64,000 nucleotides of DNA from DASZJY01 sp036260255. Lineage in GTDB: Bacteria; Actinomycetota; Acidimicrobiia; Acidimicrobiales; AC-14. The DNA is taken from NCBI GenBank assembly GCA_036260255.1, contig DATAAF010000016.1:1-64000 (forward strand), written 5' to 3'. The translations under genes were made by a program, and so were the position numbers. The notes under the pieces were generated by a model that made no database searches, was not told the origin of the DNA, and saw only the letters and a list, made by a program, of their open reading frames with translations. Positions 57,869 through 64,000 of the stretch are shown here, one piece after another. The number at the start of each line of letters is the position of its first letter. Position 1 is the stretch's first letter.

Positions 57869-58416
57869 CGCTCGAGCGTCCCGTCGGCGTAGCGCCGGAT
57901 GGTGTCGGGGTAGAGCCGGTGCTCGACCTTTTTGATGCGCTCGTGCAGAGACTCGACCGTGTCGTCCGGGAGGACGGAGACCGCCTCCTGGGCGAGGATG
58001 GGCCCGCTGTCGACCTCGGGCGTGGCCACGTGGATCGTGCAGCCGGTGACCCTGACGCCGGCGGCCAGGGCGTCGGAGACGGCGTGCGCCCCTCGGAACG
58101 CCGGCAGCAACGACGGATGGGTGTTGAGGACGGCGCTCGGGAAGGCGTCGAAGATCGGCTTCTCGAGGATCGTCATGAACCCGGCCATGGCGACCAGCTC
58201 GGCGCCGTGGGCCTGAAGGGCGTCCACGATGCGGTGGGTGAACTCGGTGCGGTCGGGACCGCGGGGGACCGTCTCGACTGGGACGCCCGCCGCTTCGGCG
58301 ATGCCCGTCGCCCCACACGGGCGGTCGACGACGACGACCACGACGGGAAGGCCGGCGTCGAGGATGGCGGCGAGGTTCGACCCGCCTCCCGACGCGAGCA
58401 CACCCAGACGCCTCAC
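57865..58416 (-). CDS. purN: Phosphoribosylglycinamide formyltransferase PurN
   Basis: A 183-residue GAR transformylase. GVLASGGGSNLAAIL forms the phosphate loop; MAGFMTIL and NTHPSLLPAFRGAHAVSDAL carry the catalytic Asn-His-Asp set (Asp in PEVDSGPIL). GTG 58416 is the start. It heads purN-purH-folD-metF. A pair of direct repeats lies in the intergenic region with the divergent membrane gene. Confidence 0.95.
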   Translation of the reverse strand: MRRLGVLASGGGSNLAAILDAGLPVVVVVVDRPCGATGIAEAAGVPVETVPRGPDRTEFTHRIVDALQAHGAELVAMAGFMTILEKPIFDAFPSAVLNTHPSLLPAFRGAHAVSDALAAGVRVTGCTIHVATPEVDSGPILAQEAVSVLPDDTVESLHERIKKVEHRLYPDTIRRYADGTLER

Positions 58417-58473
58417 CCAGCCAAGCTACCAACGGCCCTGCCCGCCCCGGCGCGAGCCACGTTGGGGGGAACT

Positions 58474-58527
58474 GATCGGGGAAGTGGTCGTTGGAGGCCA
58501 CATGGCCGAACCGATCGGGAAGTGGTC
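58474..58527. repeat. Pair of imperfect 15-16 bp direct repeats upstream of purN and a membrane gene
   Basis: GATCGGGGAAGTGGTC (58474-58489) and GATCGGGAAGTGGTC (58513-58527) are about 39 bp apart, in the same orientation. They lie between divergent genes and differ by one G. They may be regulator sites, perhaps for purine or folate control. Confidence 0.6.
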
Positions 58528-58591
58528 CTTTGCTTCCCTGCGGGCACGCCGCGTGGTTGACTCTCCCCGTCCGCCGGCGAGGAGGGGGCAG

Positions 58592-59029
58592 GTGGCTGAG
58601 TCGGTCAGGGGCAAGCTGACGACGGGGGAGATCGTGATCCTGGCGGGCGGCGCGGTGGCGCTGGTCGCCTCGTTCCTGCCCTGGTACGAGGCGAACGGCG
58701 ACGGCTACAGCGCCTGGAGCAGCGGCCTGTTCCCGCTGGCCACGCTGGTGCCCATCCTCGGGACGATCGTGGCCGTGCAGGTCCTGGTCGACAAGCTGAG
58801 CGGCGCCCGCATGCCCCGGCGGCTCGCCGACTTCACGTGGGAGCAGATCCATCTGGTCGCCGCCCTGGTGGCCGCCGTCCTGGTGTTCTGTTACCTCGTC
58901 GTCGACCGGGGCGGCGTCGACCTGGGCTTCGGGTTCTACCTGGAGATGCTGGCCGCCGCCGCCCTCGTGGCGGGAGCGGTCATGATCCGCAAGGAGCGCC
59001 CGCGGGCCACCGGCACCCTCGGTCTCTAG
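58592..59029 (+). CDS. Four-helix membrane protein of unknown function
   Basis: A 145-residue protein with about four TM helices (EIVILAGGAVALVASFLPWY, FPLATLVPILGTIVAVQVLV, HLVAALVAAVLVFCYLVV, LEMLAAAALVAGAVM). The layout resembles DUF5336-type actinobacterial membrane proteins. GTG 58592 follows GGAGGGGG; ATG 58502 is also possible but lies next to the direct repeats. It converges with the amidase gene. Confidence 0.65.
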   Translation: MAESVRGKLTTGEIVILAGGAVALVASFLPWYEANGDGYSAWSSGLFPLATLVPILGTIVAVQVLVDKLSGARMPRRLADFTWEQIHLVAALVAAVLVFCYLVVDRGGVDLGFGFYLEMLAAAALVAGAVMIRKERPRATGTLGL

Positions 59030-59041
59030 CACTCACGCCGC

Positions 59042-60055
59042 TCACAGCTGAGGGTCCTGGCACTGCCGGGCGGCGCCGTCGCCGGGCGGGTCGGCGCGGG
59101 GATAGGGCACCGTGAACATCGACCCGGGGTCGCTGGTGCGCAGGTAGCGCAGGATCCCCCGGGCCACGGCCGCGCCTTCCCGGGCGCGCACGTCGGGGCG
59201 GGCGAGCAGCGCCGCCTCCGGGGGATTGGAGATGAAGGCCAGCTCGGCCAGCACGCTGGTCACCGGGGCGGGCAGCCGCAGCATGGCGTAGTAGTCGCCG
59301 CGGGAGCCGGGCCGGTACTTGGCGCCGGCGTCGGTGTCGGCCACCCACGGCACTTCGTAGGCCGAGAGCGCCCTGAACACCTCCTCCTGCACCAGGCCGG
59401 CGAGCCGCTTGGACTCGGGCGACGCCTGCTGGTAGTAGGTCTCCGTGCCCGGACCGGGGTGGGGACCGTCGGGCACGGCGTTGTGGTGGATCGAGACGAA
59501 CGCCTGGGGCGAAAGGCTCTTGGCGATGTCGGCCCGGACGGGGAGGCTCACCTCGTAGTCGGCCGTCCGGGTGAGGACGACGTCCACGCCCTCCCGCTCG
59601 AGCTCCCGCTGGGCGGCGCGGGACACGTCGAGGTTGACCGGGGCCTCGGCCAGCCCGTTCGGCGACCGGGCCCCCGTCTCCGCCCCCCCGTGGCCCGGGT
59701 CGAGGACCACCGTGGCCTGGCGCACGCGCGTCCCTCTGCTGATGGCGCGCTCGGCGCCACAGGGCGTGCGCACCACCCATCCCCCGTCCCGCTCGGACAG
59801 CACCGGCAGCACGACGCCCGCGGGCGTCACCACGACTCCCGGCCCGCGGGGAGCCGGCCGTTCGGGCGGCGGTGCCGCGGGCGTCGACGGAGGAGGCCCG
59901 GGCGACGCTGCGGTCGACGTCGAGGTGGAGCTCACGACCACCGGTCGGCCGCCGACCGCCTCGGGCGCGCCGGCCTCGCCGCACCCCGCCAGCGCGGCGG
60001 CGGCAACCACCAGCGCCGCCGCCACGACCCGGCGACGGTCAGGTCGCGGCGACAT
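59042..60055 (-). CDS. Lipoprotein N-acetylmuramoyl-L-alanine amidase
   Basis: A 337-residue secreted amidase. Lipobox LAGC lies at about residues 22-25. A Pro/Thr-rich linker follows. The Amidase_3 domain (about 115-310) has zinc ligands in [14 protein letters not shown], the His in FVSIHHNAV and the catalytic Glu in [10 protein letters not shown]. It cleaves the bond between MurNAc and the stem peptide. The ATG at 60055 lies inside the sucD end (17-nt overlap). No SPOR or other targeting domain is visible. Confidence 0.9.
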   Translation of the reverse strand: MSPRPDRRRVVAAALVVAAAALAGCGEAGAPEAVGGRPVVVSSTSTSTAASPGPPPSTPAAPPPERPAPRGPGVVVTPAGVVLPVLSERDGGWVVRTPCGAERAISRGTRVRQATVVLDPGHGGAETGARSPNGLAEAPVNLDVSRAAQRELEREGVDVVLTRTADYEVSLPVRADIAKSLSPQAFVSIHHNAVPDGPHPGPGTETYYQQASPESKRLAGLVQEEVFRALSAYEVPWVADTDAGAKYRPGSRGDYYAMLRLPAPVTSVLAELAFISNPPEAALLARPDVRAREGAAVARGILRYLRTSDPGSMFTVPYPRADPPGDGAARQCQDPQL

Positions 60056-60965
60056 CCCCGCCCGGCGCCGGCGGACGACCGGCCAGGCCGGCGACCACGT
60101 CGGCCATGCGAGCGCCGACCTCGGTGGGGTTCTCGACCACCTCGACGCCGGCCCTCCGGAGGGCGTCGATCTTGGAGCGGGCCCCGCCCGCCGACCCCGA
60201 GACGATGGCACCGGCATGGCCCATGCGCCGGCCCGGTGGGGCGGTGAGCCCGGCGACGTAGGCGACGACCGGCTTGGTCATCTCGGCGGCCACGAACTCG
60301 GCCGCCTGCTCCTCCTCGGCGCCGCCGATCTCGCCGATGAGGATCACCGCCCCGGTCTCCGAATCGGCCTGGAACCGCCGAAGGCACTCGATGAAGCCGG
60401 TGCCGGGCACGGGGTCGCCGCCGATGCCGACGCACGTCGTCTGCCCGATCCCCTGGCGGGTGAGCTCCTGCAGGGCCTGATAGGTGAGGGTCCCCGAACG
60501 GGACACCACCCCCACCGGGCCCCCGGCGAGAGCGATGTCGCCCGGCGTGATGCCGATGTTGCAGCGGCCCGGCGAGATGACCCCGGGGCAGTTCGGCCCG
60601 ATCAGCCGGCAGTCGGAATGGTTGCGGCGGAGGTGGCTGTACACCCGCACCTCGTCGTGCAGGGGAATGCCCTCGGTGATGCAGACGATCAGGCGGATCC
60701 CGGCATCGGCCGCCTCCACCACCGCCCCCGCCGCCGCCGGAGGCGGCACGAAGACAAGGCTGGCGTCGGCGCCCGTCTCGGCCACCGCCTCGGCGACGGT
60801 GTCGTAGACCGGGATGCCGTCGACGTCGGCGCCGCCCTTGCCCGGCGTCACGCCGGCGACCACCTGGGTGCCGTAGGCGCGGTTGCGCAGGCCGTGGAAC
60901 CGGCCCTGGCTGCCGGTGAGCCCCTGCACGACCACCCGCGTGCGCTCGTCGGCGAGGATGCTCAA
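60039..60965 (-). CDS. sucD: Succinyl-CoA synthetase alpha subunit
   Basis: A 308-residue Suc[21 protein letters not shown] and [10 protein letters not shown] form the CoA-binding fold. The phosphorylated His is in [37 protein letters not shown] is typical. TTG 60965 overlaps the sucC stop (TTGA). With SucC it makes succinate and ATP or GTP. Confidence 0.96.
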   Translation of the reverse strand: MSILADERTRVVVQGLTGSQGRFHGLRNRAYGTQVVAGVTPGKGGADVDGIPVYDTVAEAVAETGADASLVFVPPPAAAGAVVEAADAGIRLIVCITEGIPLHDEVRVYSHLRRNHSDCRLIGPNCPGVISPGRCNIGITPGDIALAGGPVGVVSRSGTLTYQALQELTRQGIGQTTCVGIGGDPVPGTGFIECLRRFQADSETGAVILIGEIGGAEEEQAAEFVAAEMTKPVVAYVAGLTAPPGRRMGHAGAIVSGSAGGARSKIDALRRAGVEVVENPTEVGARMADVVAGLAGRPPAPGGDVAAT

Positions 60966-62116
60966 GATGCCGTCTCCCGGGCGGCGAGCTCGACGGCCCG
61001 CCGGGCGGCCGACAGCATGGTGGGCTCCGACACCAGGCGGTCCGAGCCGTGGGCGGCAAGGATGGCCCGGCCCTCCTCAGCGTTGGTCCCGTCGAGGCGA
61101 ACGACGATCGGGCTGCGCAGCTCGACCCGGTCGAGAGCCTCGACGATGCCCGTGGCCACCTCGTCGCCCCGGGTGATCCCCCCGAAGATGTTGACGAGGA
61201 TGGCCCGAACGTTGGGGTCGCGGTTGACGACGTCGAGGGCGGCGGCCACCACGTCGGCCCGGGCCCCACCGCCCACATCGAGGAAGTTGGCCGCCGTCCC
61301 GCCGACCTGATCGACGACGTCCAGCGTGCTCATCACCAGACCGGCACCGTTCCCGATGATCCCCACCGTCCCCGCCAGCCCGATGTAGTTGAGACCGTGC
61401 TCGCGCGCCATCCTCTCCCGGTCGTCGAGGACCTGGGTTGGGCGCCACTCGGCCCACTCGGGGTGACGGAACGCGGCGCTGTCGTCGAGCGTCACCTTGG
61501 CGTCGAGGGCGACGACCCTCCCGTCGCCGGTGAGGACGAGCGGGTTGACCTCCACCAGCTCGGCGTCGCCCTCGCAGTACACGCGCCAGAGACCGAGCAG
61601 CACCTCGACGAGCTCGTCGGCGGCCGCCGGGGCGAGCCCGGCCCGGTCCACCAGGCCGCGGGCGTCCACTTCGACCAGGCCGTCGAGAGGGTCGATGAGG
61701 AGGCGGGCGATGGCCGACGGCTCCTCGGCCGCCACCGCCTCGATGTCGACGCCGCCCCGGGCGGAGACCATGGCCAGGTGCAGCTTGGCCGCCCGGTCGA
61801 AGGTGAACGAGGCGTAGTACTCGCTGGCGATGTCGGAGACGCGCTCCACCCACACGAGCGAGACCAGGTGGCCCCGCAGCGGGTGGCCGAGCATGGACAG
61901 GGCGTGGGAACGGACCTCGTCGGCGCTCGACGCGACACGGATGCCGCCCGCCTTGCCCCGTCCGCCGACTTGGACCTGGGCCTTGACGACCACCGGGTAC
62001 CCGAGGGCGTCGCCGGTGGCGACCGCCGCCTCGGCCGTCTCCGCCACCGCCCCCTCGGGGACGGCCACGCCGTGGCGGGCGAGCAGCTGCTTCCCCTGGT
62101 ACTCGTAGAGGTCCAC
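60962..62116 (-). CDS. sucC: Succinyl-CoA synthetase beta subunit
   Basis: A 384-residue ATP-grasp-type subunit. [20 protein letters not shown] and [19 protein letters not shown] open it. Later come [40 protein letters not shown] and [16 protein letters not shown] 62116 lies 4 nt after the stop of a B12-binding mutase gene, which feeds succinyl-CoA into this pathway. Confidence 0.96.
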   Translation of the reverse strand: MDLYEYQGKQLLARHGVAVPEGAVAETAEAAVATGDALGYPVVVKAQVQVGGRGKAGGIRVASSADEVRSHALSMLGHPLRGHLVSLVWVERVSDIASEYYASFTFDRAAKLHLAMVSARGGVDIEAVAAEEPSAIARLLIDPLDGLVEVDARGLVDRAGLAPAAADELVEVLLGLWRVYCEGDAELVEVNPLVLTGDGRVVALDAKVTLDDSAAFRHPEWAEWRPTQVLDDRERMAREHGLNYIGLAGTVGIIGNGAGLVMSTLDVVDQVGGTAANFLDVGGGARADVVAAALDVVNRDPNVRAILVNIFGGITRGDEVATGIVEALDRVELRSPIVVRLDGTNAEEGRAILAAHGSDRLVSEPTMLSAARRAVELAARETAS

Positions 62117-62120
62117 GGCC

Positions 62121-62534
62121 CTACGTGCCCCGCCCGTCCAACGTCGCCTCGAGCCAGCCGGTGATCGAGGCCATGCTCGCCCCCGGCGTGAACACCGCCG
62201 CCACCCCGAGCTCCCGCAGGCGCTCGGCGTCGGCCGGCGGGATGATGCCCCCGCCGAACACGACGACGTCGTCGACGCCCCTCTCCGCCAGCTGCTCCAA
62301 CACTCGGGGGAACAGCGTCATGTGGGCGCCCGACAGGACGGACAGGCCGAGGGCGTCGGCGTCCTCCTGCAGCACCGTCTCGGCCACCTGCTCCGGCGTC
62401 TGGTGCAGCCCCGTGTAGATCACCTCGAAACCGGCGTCGCGCAGGGCACGGACGACGACCTTCGCCCCCCGGTCGTGGCCGTCCAGGCCGGGCTTCGCCA
62501 CCACGACCCGGTAGCGGCGGTTCACCCAACGCAT
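62121..62534 (-). CDS. B12-binding (mutase small) subunit
   Basis: A 137-residue stand-alone cobalamin-binding domain like the C-terminus of methylmalonyl-CoA mutase. [20 protein letters not shown] contains the DxHxxG base-off His; [18 protein letters not shown] and [18 protein letters not shown] are typical. The large catalytic subunit is not in the window. Its position directly before sucC fits the step methylmalonyl-CoA to succinyl-CoA. It is divergent from a small membrane protein gene with only about 10 nt between starts. Confidence 0.92.
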   Translation of the reverse strand: MRWVNRRYRVVVAKPGLDGHDRGAKVVVRALRDAGFEVIYTGLHQTPEQVAETVLQEDADALGLSVLSGAHMTLFPRVLEQLAERGVDDVVVFGGGIIPPADAERLRELGVAAVFTPGASMASITGWLEATLDGRGT

Positions 62535-62543
62535 ACTAAGCAG

Positions 62544-63056
62544 GTGCCGCAAGCGCCCGGCGTCCGCCCCTTCGGACAGCCTCCTCGCACTCCCACCGGC
62601 CGGACGACGGCGCTGGTGGCGGCGGGAGGCGTGCTGGCCGGCGCGCTCCTCTTCGTCGTGGTGCTCAACGTCATGGGCTCGAGGGGCAGCGGCAACCTCG
62701 CCGGGCCCGACCTGTTCCTCGTCGGCAAGGCCACACCGCTGGCCCAGACGGTGGCCGAGAAAGGGCCCCTGCTGTTCCCCGACCCGCTCGGCCGAGGGCG
62801 CGACGTCTACGTGAACCACCTGGGAGGGGGCGATTGGCGGACCTTCGAGGTCAGGCCTCCGGGCGCCCCGTCGGGGTGCGCCCTCCAGTGGCGTACCTGG
62901 CGCCGCCTCTTCGTGGACGAGTGCACCGGGCGGGAGTACCCGGCCGACGGCGCTGGTCTGGTCACCTACCCCACCCGCGTCGACGACGAGGGCCGGGTCG
63001 TCGTCGACCTCCGCCATCCGCAGGACCCGGCCGTCACCTCGACGACGGCCGGCTGA
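62544..63056 (+). CDS. Membrane-anchored Rieske-like protein without cluster ligands
   Basis: A 170-residue protein. A TM helix lies at about 25-46 ([20 protein letters not shown]), followed by a beta-rich domain. The segments [20 protein letters not shown] and [16 protein letters not shown] look like the ends of a Rieske fold, but the CxH and CxxH ligands are absent. It could be a degenerate Rieske-type or other small beta domain. GTG 62544 is the start. It converges with pcrA. Confidence 0.5.
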   Translation: MPQAPGVRPFGQPPRTPTGRTTALVAAGGVLAGALLFVVVLNVMGSRGSGNLAGPDLFLVGKATPLAQTVAEKGPLLFPDPLGRGRDVYVNHLGGGDWRTFEVRPPGAPSGCALQWRTWRRLFVDECTGREYPADGAGLVTYPTRVDDEGRVVVDLRHPQDPAVTSTTAG

Positions 63057-63065
63057 CGGCGCCGG

Positions 63066-64000
63066 TCACCGGGGCGGCACCTTCTTCAAGGGCGCCCAGG
63101 CCAGCAGCAGCCGCTTCTCGCCCAGACCGGGGAACCGGATCACCGCTTCGGCCCCGTCGCCCGCGCCGACGATCTCGAGGACCACTCCCTCGCCCCACTT
63201 GGCGTGCACCACGTCGTCGCCCACGGCCAGGCCGAGGCGCTCGGCGCCGCTGGTGCGGGCCGGTGTGGGGTTCCCGAACCGGCGGCCCGGGCCCCGGCCC
63301 ATGGCGGTGTCGACGATGCGGTCGCGTCCCGAGCGGCTGCGGGCGAAGCGGTCGCGCGCCCGCGCCGACTCGGACAGGGCGGTGAGCTGCTCAGGGATCT
63401 CCTCGAGGAAGCGGCTGGGGCGGTTGTACTGCGTGGACCCGAAGAGCAGGCGGCTCCACGCATGGGACAGGTGCAGGCGGCGGCGGGCCCGGGTTATGCC
63501 CACGTAGCACAGGCGGCGCTCCTCCTCCAGCTCGTCGGGCTCGCCGATCGACCGCAGGTGCGGGAACACGCCGTCCTCCATGCCGATCATGAACACGGCG
63601 TCGAACTCCAGGCCCTTGGCGGTGTGGAGCGTCATGAGGGTGACGCTCGACTCGTCGGGATCCGCCTCGTCGGCGTCGGCCACCAGGCTCACCGACTCGA
63701 GGAAACGCTGGACCAGGTCGCCCTCGCCCGGTCGGCCGGAGCCGTCGCCGTCGCCGGCGCCGTCGCCGGCCTCGGCCATCGCCTCCTCGAACGCCCTGGC
63801 CGTGCCGACCAGCTCGGCCACGTTCTCGAGCCGACCCTGGGCCTCGATCGACCCGTCGGCCTCCAGCTCGGAGCGGTAGCCGGTGTCGTCGAGGACCCGC
63901 TCGAGGATCGCCGCCGGACCACTCGCCATGGTGCGGAGCCGCTCGAGGAGCGCCACCAGCTCGGCGATGCCGGCCAGCGCCTTCCCGCCGACGCCCGCCT
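63066..64000 (-). CDS. pcrA: UvrD/PcrA-type DNA helicase, C-terminal part (5' end outside window)
   Basis: The last 311 or so residues of a superfamily 1 helicase. The frame is open through 64000. Motif V/VI-type sequences are VTLMTLHTAKGLEFDAVFMI and RRLCYVGITRARRRLHLSHA. EEIPEQL and the C-terminal GDDVVHAKWGEGVVLEIVG (Tudor-like end that binds RNA polymerase in PcrA) are present. PcrA unwinds DNA in repair and clears replication forks. Confidence 0.95.
   Translation of the reverse strand, partial: AGVGGKALAGIAELVALLERLRTMASGPAAILERVLDDTGYRSELEADGSIEAQGRLENVAELVGTARAFEEAMAEAGDGAGDGDGSGRPGEGDLVQRFLESVSLVADADEADPDESSVTLMTLHTAKGLEFDAVFMIGMEDGVFPHLRSIGEPDELEEERRLCYVGITRARRRLHLSHAWSRLLFGSTQYNRPSRFLEEIPEQLTALSESARARDRFARSRSGRDRIVDTAMGRGPGRRFGNPTPARTSGAERLGLAVGDDVVHAKWGEGVVLEIVGAGDGAEAVIRFPGLGEKRLLLAWAPLKKVPPR

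Noticed and set aside
1..64000. tRNA, rRNA or riboswitch
   Set aside because: By eye no cloverleaf, T-loop GTTCGANTC in a proper context or known riboswitch core was found; a covariance search was not possible.

Overview
This is a 64-kb stretch of very GC-rich bacterial chromosome, almost fully coding, with GC-rich third codon positions and many 1-4 nt stop/start overlaps. It most likely comes from an actinobacterium, and the gene mix fits class Acidimicrobiia: two WhiB-like Fe-S proteins, a UPF0182 membrane protein, SenX3-RegX3 with a Pst operon, a class E-type sortase, an F420-type luciferase-like oxidoreductase and a sigE-rseA-htrA-tatA locus. The lineage is inferred from gene content. No rRNA, tRNA, CRISPR array, transposase or coherent prophage was seen. 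No stretch over 300 bases lacks a gene; the longest gaps are 31150-31435, 2337-2563 and 43768-43982.

Layout. 1-8.5 kb (minus): partial UPF0182 protein, a DivIVA protein ending in a phage MuF-like Cys motif, a FecR-type lipoprotein and a large sensor kinase. 8.7-17.5 kb: YlbL-type PDZ/Lon protease, a TM-repeat-TM protein, sortase, HEAT protein, moaE/small membrane protein/mreB overlapping set, an HtrA-like protease, a zincin-like protein without its zinc motif, and an MFS permease. 17.5-20.4 kb: stress-type set (DUF3618, holin-like, LEA-like, hemerythrin). 20.5-31.3 kb: phosphate and arsenic region (sixA, nudix, ppk; arsI/arsR; regX3, senX3, phoU, pstB, pstA, pstC, pstS behind a PHO box). 31.4-35.7 kb: envelope-stress locus (htrA, whiB, rseB-like gene, anti-sigma, ECF sigma, tatA) with three matching ECF-type promoters. 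35.7-43.8 kb: oxidoreductase, formiminotransferase, WhiB2-like, macrodomain, SRAP, and a VWA/MoxR pair. 43.8-53.5 kb: sdhA and sdhB split by a Gly/Gln-rich surface protein, then mdh and icd. 53.6-54.6 kb: two 5'-truncated genes head to head. 54.6-58.4 kb: one-carbon/purine operon purN-purH-folD-metF. 58.5-64 kb: membrane protein, amidase, sucCD with a B12-binding mutase subunit, Rieske-like protein, partial pcrA.

How they work together. Central carbon metabolism (sdhAB, mdh, icd, sucCD, B12 mutase subunit) is gathered within 18 kb. Phosphate sensing, uptake and polyphosphate storage sit together, with an arsenic-response pair between them. Envelope upkeep (sigma/anti-sigma/HtrA/Tat, sortase, amidase, MreB, DivIVA) is the other main theme. 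The most unusual items are the DivIVA-MuF fusion, the three-promoter sigma regulon, the split sdh locus and the junction near 54.2 kb.
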